From Desulfopila inferna (GTDB lineage Bacteria > Desulfobacterota > Desulfobulbia > Desulfobulbales > Desulfocapsaceae), in contig NZ_JAFFQE010000007.1 in NCBI RefSeq assembly GCF_016919005.1, forward strand, positions 186,001 through 250,000: 64,000 nt of DNA. The letters are read 5' to 3'. Made by a program: the position numbers and the translations under genes. Shown here piece after piece: positions 45,697-52,222 of the stretch. The number at the start of each line of letters is the position of its first letter. Within the stretch, counting starts at the first letter, position 1. The notes under the pieces are model-generated. The model was not told the DNA's origin, did not search any database, and saw only the letters and a list, made by a program, of their open reading frames with translations.

Positions 45697-45957
45697 ATGT
45701 CGCTTTTGAATCGGATATTTCCAACGGATGTCCTGAACATTACCAAACAGCCTGCGGTCAAGGTGCTCTGCACGGCGTGCAGGGAGCATGTTTTTTATAT
45801 GAAGAAGGAAAACGGCGGTACCGGGCTGGATAACCTGGTGCCTCTGGCCGGTGCTTCCGTACCGCATGATTCTGCCTGCCCGAAATGCGGTCGGGTTTTT
45901 CTGGCGTTTTCGCCTGAGCCATCATTATTAACAGATAGGGGGTACATTTCGAAATGA
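45697..45957 (+). CDS. Small zinc-ribbon tail-region protein
   Basis: The 86-residue protein has two CxxC pairs (CTAC at about 25-28 and CPKC at about 60-63), a zinc ribbon. It starts nine bases after the tail gene with GGAGAGG, and overlaps the next gene by four bases. The role is unknown. Confidence 0.7.
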   Translation: MSLLNRIFPTDVLNITKQPAVKVLCTACREHVFYMKKENGGTGLDNLVPLAGASVPHDSACPKCGRVFLAFSPEPSLLTDRGYISK

Positions 45958-46520
45958 AGGTTAAATCCATATTCAACAGATGCCGTGCAGCTGTTTTTTT
46001 CTTCTGCAGTGCGGTGCTGCTGGTCTGCTCTTCCTGGACGAATTTGAAGGAGTATTTTACCGCCCTGGGCGGCAGCGTCAAGCCGATCGGACGGGTGCAT
46101 TTTCTCTTCGTCGATGAGGCAACCGGGGCGGTCCGGGATGGCGGCTGGCATCCCAACCTGGTTACCACTGCCGGTAAAAATCATATCGCCGATCAGCTCT
46201 CCGGCAGGACTCAGGCGGCCATGTCGCATATGGCTGTCGGCACCGGTACCACCGCAGCCCTGGCAAGTGATACGGCCCTGCAGACGGAGCTTGACCGTAA
46301 CGAGCTGGATTCCGTTGTCCAGGGGACAGACTCCGATGCCAATAAAATTACCTATACCTGCACCTGGGCGGCCGGAGACGGCACCGGGGCGCTTACCGAA
46401 GCGGCCATATTTAATTCACCATCGGCCGGGCAGATGCTGTGCCGCTCCGTTTACCCGGTGAAGAATAAAGAGACAGGTGAATCCATGGTATTGACCTGGG
46501 TCCTGACCATATCTTCATAG
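45954..46520 (+). CDS. Tail fibre-region protein with N-terminal hydrophobic segment
   Basis: The 188-residue protein has a hydrophobic N-terminus (AAVFFFCSAVLLVCSSW), unusual for a virion protein. The rest contains VGTGTTAALASDTALQTELD and LTEAAIFNSPSAGQMLCRSV, the pattern of phage-tail fibre and appendage proteins. It is possibly a fibre connector. Confidence 0.7.
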   Translation: MKVKSIFNRCRAAVFFFCSAVLLVCSSWTNLKEYFTALGGSVKPIGRVHFLFVDEATGAVRDGGWHPNLVTTAGKNHIADQLSGRTQAAMSHMAVGTGTTAALASDTALQTELDRNELDSVVQGTDSDANKITYTCTWAAGDGTGALTEAAIFNSPSAGQMLCRSVYPVKNKETGESMVLTWVLTISS

Positions 46521-46529
46521 AGGTATATC

Positions 46530-47894
46530 ATGGCGAACAGCTATACAGAAAAACTGAAGAAGAGAATTATTGGTCCCGGTGATCCCAATTGGGACGATGA
46601 GGGGCATGCCAACGAGTACATCAATGAGGTTGCCCTGGCCGCCCTTATGTCGACCAATCGCATTGAGGCTGGTGGAGTCGTAGCCGACGCCGGTGGATTG
46701 CTTGTCGATGTGTCGGCGGTTACCGGACGGTTTGCGGGAGATTACTTCTCGCTTCCCGAGGATACACTGGGGCTGAGTGCTGCTCTGCCTGGAGAAGAGC
46801 AGCTCAACTGGATCTATATAGATGATACACCGCAGCTGCAGGTGTCGAATGTTCCGCCTACCGGTGATTATTTGCCTTTGGCATTGATTGATTCTGATAA
46901 TGCGGGGGTTCTTAGGATCGCAGATCTGCGGCCTCTGGCTCAACCGGTTGAGGGTGTCGTGGAGAATGACTGTATTAATGGGACGTTTGATATCTGGGAT
47001 TATGACACGGTTCAGACCAGCTCAGGCTATGGGAGCGACAGCCGTTTTTCAAACGAGCATTCAGGATCCACCAAAGAACACAGCAGGCAGGTATTCACAC
47101 CTGGCCAGATATCAGTACCCGGCAATCCTAAATACTTTTCACGGACCGTTGTCACCTCGGTTGCTGGAGTAGCCAATTATGTACGTAAGGTGCACCGGGT
47201 GCTTGATGTCACTAAATACTCCGGAAAGCGGGTCGCTGTTGTCTTTCATAGCGCTGCAGATGCTGTGAAAAATATCGCCGTTGAAGGCATGCAGAACTTC
47301 GGCAGCGGTGGAAGTGTTGCTGTTGAAGGAATCTCGGCTCAGCTCGTCGAATTGCCGGTAGCCTGGGATAAACGAGTTGTCTTCATCGATTTTCCCTCTG
47401 TAAGCGGCAAGACAATAGGTAATCAGTCATACAATCAGATAACGTTTTGGTTCGATGCAGGCTCTGACTTCGATTCCAGGACTAATGGGCTTGGCCAGCA
47501 GTCGGGCATTTTTGATCTTGCGGAAATAAAAATCCATGCGGGGGAAAAGGAACTGCCATGCAGACGGCCCTATGAGCAGGAGACAAGAGATATATGCACT
47601 CTGTATTATGAAGAAGGATATTCTTGGCAAGAATTCGGCGTAGATACCACAAGGTTTATACGGCAACATGTGGTCTTTAACAAACGGAAGATAAGAGCCC
47701 CGGAGGTAACACTTTCCGACTTTGATGGAAACATCAACAGAATTACGGAAACAAGAAATACATCACAAACTCACAATATTACTCCATCCCACGGAGTGAG
47801 GAACCAAACAGATAAAAACTTCAGCGTTCTCCATGGAGCCGCCTCAAATATTGATGGCATTATTTTCTACTGGAAAGCGAATTCTGAAATTTGA
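46530..47894 (+). CDS. Tail fibre / receptor-binding protein
   Basis: The 454-residue protein has an N-terminal virion-attachment part (to about residue 140, ending IADLRPLAQPVEGVVEN). A jelly-roll carbohydrate-binding-like module includes FSRTVVTSVAGVANYVRKVH and FDLAEIKIHAGEKE, followed by a C-terminal tip. It is the best candidate for host recognition. The 3' third is more AT-rich than the 5' part, which fits modular exchange. Confidence 0.8.
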   Translation: MANSYTEKLKKRIIGPGDPNWDDEGHANEYINEVALAALMSTNRIEAGGVVADAGGLLVDVSAVTGRFAGDYFSLPEDTLGLSAALPGEEQLNWIYIDDTPQLQVSNVPPTGDYLPLALIDSDNAGVLRIADLRPLAQPVEGVVENDCINGTFDIWDYDTVQTSSGYGSDSRFSNEHSGSTKEHSRQVFTPGQISVPGNPKYFSRTVVTSVAGVANYVRKVHRVLDVTKYSGKRVAVVFHSAADAVKNIAVEGMQNFGSGGSVAVEGISAQLVELPVAWDKRVVFIDFPSVSGKTIGNQSYNQITFWFDAGSDFDSRTNGLGQQSGIFDLAEIKIHAGEKELPCRRPYEQETRDICTLYYEEGYSWQEFGVDTTRFIRQHVVFNKRKIRAPEVTLSDFDGNINRITETRNTSQTHNITPSHGVRNQTDKNFSVLHGAASNIDGIIFYWKANSEI

Positions 47895-47904
47895 TGGAGT
47901 TAAT

Positions 47905-48399
47905 ATGATTGGATATAAATGGGCCAACGAAGAGCGGACAGCTGTTATAAGGTATCCGGGAACATATGTTATTGAAAATGGTACAGGCTGGGAAGAGTTC
48001 CTAGACTGGCGGGAAGGCGGGAACGAGCCGGATCAGTGGAAAACCCTTTTGGAGCGTAAACAGGATAAAGTCAATGAGATCAAACAGGCATTTGTGATAG
48101 CGCCCAAGTCCGGTTTGACAACATCACTTGGTATAAAGGTCGATTGCAAGCGAGAGGATAAAGACAACTTCCAGGAACTGCTGGATTACTGCACTCGCAA
48201 GAGCCTGGCGGGGACGTCCATCCGCCTGCACAACAACGATTTTGCTGAGGTAAGCGTAGCTGATCTGCAGATCATCATTAACGAGATTCAGGAACATGGT
48301 TTGACCCTCTATCAGCGCAAATGGGCCAAGGAAGCCGCCATCGATCAGGCGACGACCGAAGTGCAGATCAAAGCCATCACCTGGGACTCGGTTGAATGA
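47905..48399 (+). CDS. DUF4376 tail-fibre-associated protein
   Basis: The 164-residue product from the ATG at 47905 (GGAG upstream) has a C-terminal DUF4376 part (NFQELLDYCTRKSLAGTSIR, then LQIIINEIQEHGLTLYQRKW). Such genes follow fibre genes and may assist fibre assembly. Confidence 0.8.
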   Translation: MIGYKWANEERTAVIRYPGTYVIENGTGWEEFLDWREGGNEPDQWKTLLERKQDKVNEIKQAFVIAPKSGLTTSLGIKVDCKREDKDNFQELLDYCTRKSLAGTSIRLHNNDFAEVSVADLQIIINEIQEHGLTLYQRKWAKEAAIDQATTEVQIKAITWDSVE

Positions 48400-48626
48400 T
48401 GCTGAAGCAGTATATCAAAAATATCCTCATAGGTGTTGATCAGCTGGCTAATGCGGCGATCGGCGGCGATCCGGATGAGACCATATCCTCACGAGCCGGA
48501 AAGGAGGTACGCGCCGGGAAAGGAGGTCTCTGGAAGCTGCTTTGCCGGGTGTTGCATGGCTTTGACAGAAATCACTGCCGGGAATCGATCGAGGAGGATG
48601 AGGGCAAGGACGCTGTTTGGAGGTAG
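48396..48626 (+). CDS. Small conserved phage protein ending in UAG, frame open beyond it
   Basis: The 76-residue protein (LKQYIKNILIGVDQLANAAI, GGDPDETISSRAGKE, NHCRESIEEDEG) is of a type often seen near phage lysis or fibre genes. It stops at TAG (48624-48626). The same frame then stays open for 49 codons and ends two bases before the dam ATG (DGTGDATNIPEPANRARTRK...). This may be chance, a nonsense mutation, or UAG recoding. The extension overlaps a strongly structured RNA. Confidence 0.7.
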   Translation: MMLKQYIKNILIGVDQLANAAIGGDPDETISSRAGKEVRAGKGGLWKLLCRVLHGFDRNHCRESIEEDEGKDAVWR

Positions 48627-48628
48627 GA

Positions 48629-48734
48629 CGGGACCGGGGATGCGACCAACATCCCCGAACCAGCCAACCGTGCGCGAACACGGAAGGTAGTCCACAGGTA
48701 CACCTGCTTCGGTCCCGATGCTGTGGTAGCACGG
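48629..48734 (+). ncRNA. Candidate structured RNA with pseudoknot before dam
   Basis: The perfect stems are: P1 48629-48634 with 48712-48717 (CGGGAC/GTCCCG); P2 48635-48642 with 48650-48657 (CGGGGATG/CATCCCCG) stacked on P1; P3 48668-48672 with 48679-48683; and CCACAG 48692-48697 with CTGTGG 48721-48726, which crosses P1 and makes a pseudoknot. CCGTGC 48668-48673 can also pair with GCACGG 48729-48734, an alternative to P3. No known RNA class was recognised. It may be a cis regulator of dam or a phage ncRNA. Confidence 0.5.
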
Positions 48735-48777
48735 GGAGCGAATCTAGCAGATGGCCTGATAAAAAGAAAGGAATAAA

Positions 48778-49541
48778 ATGGGAGCATTAGTACCATATTT
48801 CGGAGGAAAATCACGACTCGCTAAAACCATCATCTCGAAGTTTCCGGAGCATACCTGCTATGTCGAAGTGTTTGCAGGCGGTGCCTCCGTCTTCTTTGCC
48901 AAAGAGCCATCAAAGGTCGAGGTGCTCAACGATCTCGATCGGGACTTGGTGACTTTATATAGGACGGTTAAAAACCATCCTGAAGAGCTTTATAGGCAGT
49001 TCAAATATTCATTGGTATCAAGAGCGGAGTTTGAGCGGGAGAAGGAAGTCAACGCCGATACGCTCACGGATATTCAACGCGCAGCGAGATATCTATATCT
49101 CAGAAAACAGCCTTCGGCGGCCATATAACCGGCCAGACCTTCGGCACTGCCACCACCGGCAAGCCAAGGCTCAATCTCTTTACCCTGGAAACCATCCTGG
49201 AGCAGTCATGGCAGCGCCTGGCCCAGGTGATCATCGAATGCAAGGACTTCCGCGATCTCATCCCCAGATATGACCGGGAGCATACGCTGTTTTTCTTGGA
49301 TCCTCCGTACTGGAATATACCTGGTTATAGGCATGACTTCACCGAGCAGGATTTTCATGACCTTTATCACGTCTTGAAAAATATAAAAGGTAAATTTTTA
49401 ATGACAATTAACGATAAGGTTGAGATAAAGTCTCTTTTTAAAAAATTTAAAATTGAGAACGTTCAATTGAAGTATTCAATTAGCCCAAAGGGAAAAACGA
49501 GAAGCAAGCTCAGAAACGAACTGCTTATATCAAATGAATGA
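48778..49541 (+). pseudogene. DNA adenine methyltransferase (Dam-like), one-base frameshift
   Basis: Motif I is VPYFGGKSRLAKTI and EVFAGGASVFFAK follows. The catalytic motif DPPYW lies at about 49300. The first frame runs to YLYLRKQPSAAI and stops (49126-49128). The correct continuation (TAFGGHITGQTFGTATTGK...) is in the next frame from the AAAA run at 49103-49106, so one base is missing. The joined product would be about 254 residues. The part after 49.32 kb is clearly more AT-rich than the beginning, hinting at a mosaic. A sequencing error is also possible. Confidence 0.85.
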
Positions 49542-50500
49542 AATGGAGTAAAAAATTGAATGATGGCGAAATCCTGGGAGTATCCCAGGGACAATTCATG
49601 CGAAGGACTTTATGGCCTGTTGCCTCAACATATTTAAAGAAACGACACTTCAAATATCTTCTGCTTCTTTCTGTTCTCGTTTTTGCACCAATTCTTAGAG
49701 AATTGATTTTTGGTATCTTCTCCCACCATCACTTACCTTTTGCGACCACTGAAGATATTATTCACACACTAATCGAAGTTGCCTTCATGGTGAGCCTAGG
49801 CTGTCTTCTTATTTTTCTTGATATAAAAATCATGAAAGAGAAGCGATTCGAGTTGAAGATGACACAAACTGTCGCAATCGAGGCACTGGCCTCACTGGCT
49901 GAATATAGGGATGCTGAGACAGCTGAGCATTTATTGCGTATACGGGCCTTCATAGAAATCCTCACTGAATCTTTGAAAGAATCCCGTTATGGCCGATATA
50001 TCATGTGTCAAGACGGATATATCGAAGATTTAATGAACGCGTCCGTCCTTCATGACATAGGAAAAATTGCCGTTCCAGACGCCATCTTAATCAAACCCGG
50101 CCGCCTGACTGAGGAAGAATTTGAAACCATTAAAAGGCATACGATATTGGGATCAGAGATATTACTTGCGGCCGACAATCAATTCAGGAAAAGAGTTGGA
50201 AAACAAAGCTATCTTACGCTTGCCCAGAGCATTGCAGAAAGTCACCATGAGAAGTGGGATGGGAGCGGGTACCCTCACGGATTGGCTGGTGAGGAAATTC
50301 CTCTATCCGCAAGAATTGTTGCTCTATGTGATGTGTACGATGCGGTCACCTCAGATAGAGTCTACAAGAAAGCATGGCCGCATGATCAGGCTGTGGACTA
50401 TATCGAGCAGGAATCGGGAAGGCATTTTGATCCAATTTTGGTTGAAACCTTCCTCAAAGTGGCACCGCTATTTGAAAAGGCGAAGCAAGCGATTAATTGA
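49538..50500 (+). CDS. Membrane HD-GYP domain phosphodiesterase
   Basis: The 320-residue protein has two N-terminal membrane helices (KYLLLLSVLVFAPILRELIF; LIEVAFMVSLGCLLIFLDI) and an HD-GYP domain with HDIGKIAVPD and HHEKWDGSGYP. YGYP-type residues and DVYDAVTSDRVYK are also present. It should hydrolyse cyclic di-GMP at the membrane. Its ATG overlaps the dam stop (ATGA), so it appears translationally coupled to a phage gene. It lies inside the proposed right end of the prophage. Confidence 0.88.
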   Translation: MKWSKKLNDGEILGVSQGQFMRRTLWPVASTYLKKRHFKYLLLLSVLVFAPILRELIFGIFSHHHLPFATTEDIIHTLIEVAFMVSLGCLLIFLDIKIMKEKRFELKMTQTVAIEALASLAEYRDAETAEHLLRIRAFIEILTESLKESRYGRYIMCQDGYIEDLMNASVLHDIGKIAVPDAILIKPGRLTEEEFETIKRHTILGSEILLAADNQFRKRVGKQSYLTLAQSIAESHHEKWDGSGYPHGLAGEEIPLSARIVALCDVYDAVTSDRVYKKAWPHDQAVDYIEQESGRHFDPILVETFLKVAPLFEKAKQAIN

Positions 50501-50535
50501 TGCGAAAATGGTTTGCGTGAATTGGTTCCCAACCT

Positions 50536-50588
50536 CGCGCCGCGCTACATTTTTTTAAGCCACAATGAACTTCGCGGCGCGCGCTACA
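50536..50588. repeat. Inverted repeat with two copies of CGCGCTACA
   Basis: CGCGCCGCG (50536-50544) and CGCGGCGCG (50573-50581) form a perfect nine-base stem. CGCGCTACA occurs at 50541-50549 and 50580-50588. The same nonamer occurs twice more at 51240 and 51301, on the other side of the next gene. Confidence 0.6.
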
Positions 50589-50722
50589 GTGTCTTTGAGA
50601 TATTCATTGAGTCCAAACGTTAGCACAAATGAAAAGTAAAAACAGAATTACTGATTTTAAATTATTCTTTAACCTGCTAATAGTTCACAGAAATATTTCT
50701 TATTGAGACTGGAGACTTAATT

Positions 50723-51223
50723 ATGGATTCTAACTTGGTGGCGGCTCTAGCGGGTGCAGTTGTTGGTGGGATGATAAGTTTCTCGGGAATGGTTGCGTTA
50801 AAGCAAAGAGACGACAAAAACCAAAAACTAATCATCAGGACAGGAATTGTTGCAGAGCTTGATAACTTAAAGGCAGAGTTGGAATATGCCAATAAACAAT
50901 GCGGCCACATCATACAGGCCGCTCTAGATCATGGGAAAAGAGGACTTGGCACAATCTATATAAGCAGAGGGGCCGATTTGATTTTTATCAACTCTTCCTT
51001 AGAAAAGATTGGTCTGTTTGAAAGTGAGGTGGCAGTCAATATCATCAAACTGATTAGTGATTACGAATTGCTCAAAGAGATGATGTCTTGGTTAAACCAA
51101 GAAGTTCCAAATAATATGAGATTCCAGGGTCAAGGGCGATATGAGGTATTAGAGTCGATGATTCAACATAATCGATATCTAATTTCTAGTTGTGAGAATA
51201 TAATCAGCTCGCTGAAGAAATAA
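50723..51223 (+). CDS. Small membrane-anchored cargo protein
   Basis: The 166-residue protein has an N-terminal membrane helix (LVAALAGAVVGGMISFSGMV) followed by a cytoplasmic helical part (IVAELDNLKAELEYANKQCG). It is AT-rich, with no family recognised. It sits between two pairs of CGCGCTACA repeats at the right edge of the prophage, so it is probably lysogenic cargo. Confidence 0.6.
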   Translation: MDSNLVAALAGAVVGGMISFSGMVALKQRDDKNQKLIIRTGIVAELDNLKAELEYANKQCGHIIQAALDHGKRGLGTIYISRGADLIFINSSLEKIGLFESEVAVNIIKLISDYELLKEMMSWLNQEVPNNMRFQGQGRYEVLESMIQHNRYLISSCENIISSLKK

Positions 51224-51239
51224 TAGTTTTGTGCTCACT

Positions 51240-51310
51240 CGCGCTACATAACTAAAAGAAAATTCTCCGCTCATTTGCAAAAAATTCTGATTTTACGCGA
51301 CGCGCTACAC
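51240..51310. repeat. Probable right end of the prophage
   Basis: CGCGCTACA occurs at 51240-51248 and 51301-51309. Between them AAAATTCTGATTTTA (51281-51295), TTTGCAAA (51274-51281) and CATAACTAA (51247-51255) match, inverted and in the same inward order, the motifs at 13471-13543. A terminal TGTA...-type end could be at 51309, but no target duplication was found. Confidence 0.45.
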
Positions 51311-51355
51311 CCAAAATAGAGATATTGTAATAAATGGGTGCAAAAGGGGTGCAAA

Positions 51356-51394
51356 AACAAAAAAGCACCTACAGTATTTGAACTGTAAGTGCTT
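51356..51394 (-). terminator. Intrinsic terminator of tRNA-Pro
   Basis: On the minus strand AGCAC-tt-ACAGT / ACTGT-ag-GTGCT forms a long hairpin, followed by TTTTTTGTTTTTG, just after the tRNA 3' end. Confidence 0.8.
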
Positions 51395-51402
51395 GAAATT
51401 GC

Positions 51403-51479
51403 TGGTCGGGATGAGAGGATTTGAACCTCCGGCCCCCTGAACCCCATTCAGGTGCGCTACCAGACTGCGCTACATCCCG
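51403..51479 (-). tRNA. tRNA-Pro (GGG)
   Basis: The seven-base acceptor stem is CGGGATG/CATCCCG with discriminator A and encoded CCA. The anticodon stem CCTGA/TCAGG holds loop ATGGGGT, anticodon GGG. The T-arm GGAGG/CCTCT-type has TTCAAAT. All arms are normal. Confidence 0.95.
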
Positions 51480-51556
51480 ACCTATTTACTCTGCTGCTTA
51501 TCTAACAGAAGCTTGGTAGTGTGTCAACTGTTTGTAGAGATTGCCTATACAGTTGC

Positions 51557-51913
51557 TCACTTTTTTTGTTCAAGTTGTTTGTATAACAGAAGAAGCTCTG
51601 ATTTTATCCTGCCTAATTTCCGGTTTGCGTCATCCGGGGCTGGTTGTGGTGCATGCGTCGTAACTTTCTCGCCGGATTTTAAATATTTGCGGGCGCCGGC
51701 GATTGTATAGCCTTTGGTGTGCAGCAGGGTTTTAATCTTGAGGATGAGTTCGACATCTTCCCTTCGGTAGAGCCGCTGATTGGAGTTGGCCCGCTTCGGA
51801 GTGATCTGCCTGAACTCCGTTTCCCAGTATCGAATGACATGCGGCGCCACTTCGGCCAGCTTACTAACTTCACCGATTTTATAATAGAGTTTATCGGGAA
51901 TATTGAAGCCCAT
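51557..51913 (-). CDS. MerR-family HTH regulator
   Basis: The 118-residue protein has an N-terminal MerR winged helix (YYKIGEVSKLAEVAPHVIRY, WETEF, RLYRREDVELI) and a coiled C-terminus without metal Cys. This gene type regularly follows ihfA in Deltaproteobacteria. The target is unknown. It lies 17 bp after ihfA. Confidence 0.88.
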   Translation of the reverse strand: MGFNIPDKLYYKIGEVSKLAEVAPHVIRYWETEFRQITPKRANSNQRLYRREDVELILKIKTLLHTKGYTIAGARKYLKSGEKVTTHAPQPAPDDANRKLGRIKSELLLLYKQLEQKK

Positions 51914-51930
51914 CCTATAATGATGTGGTT

Positions 51931-52221
51931 TTAATCGTTTATCTGCTCTCTCAGTTTCTTGCTTGGCTTAAAGCTTACCATCTTTCTCTTTTTAATCAAG
52001 ATAGATTCGCCGGTTCGCGGGTTTCTGCCGTTGCGGGGGTTTTTATCGCGCAGGGTGAATGTGCCGAAATGCACGATTTTGATGGGTTCACCGCCGGTCA
52101 GAGAGGATTTCATGCTGTCAAAGAGGGAGTCAACAATATCTGCGCAGGTGGAGCGCGGGTAGCCTAGCTGGCCGGCAACGGCCTCGGCCAGTTCTTTTCT
52201 GGTAAGATTATTTTTGTCCAT
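51931..52221 (-). CDS. ihfA: Integration host factor alpha subunit
   Basis: The 96-residue HU/IHF fold protein shows LTRKELAEAVAGQLGYPRST, GEPIKIVHFGTFTLRDKNPR and the Pro-containing arm NPRTGESILIKKRKM. It bends DNA with the IHF beta subunit. The ATG at 52221 lies just after the pheT stop; the ORF extension to 52248 is not needed. Confidence 0.92.
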   Translation of the reverse strand: MDKNNLTRKELAEAVAGQLGYPRSTCADIVDSLFDSMKSSLTGGEPIKIVHFGTFTLRDKNPRNGRNPRTGESILIKKRKMVSFKPSKKLREQIND

Positions 52222-52222
52222 G

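Noticed and set aside
51330-51400. Direct TGGGTGCAAAAGGGGTGCAAA repeats beside tRNA-Pro as the attachment site of an integrase-type island.
   Set aside because: No tyrosine integrase gene is present, and the hairpin there is explained as the tRNA terminator; the element on this side has a DDE transposase.
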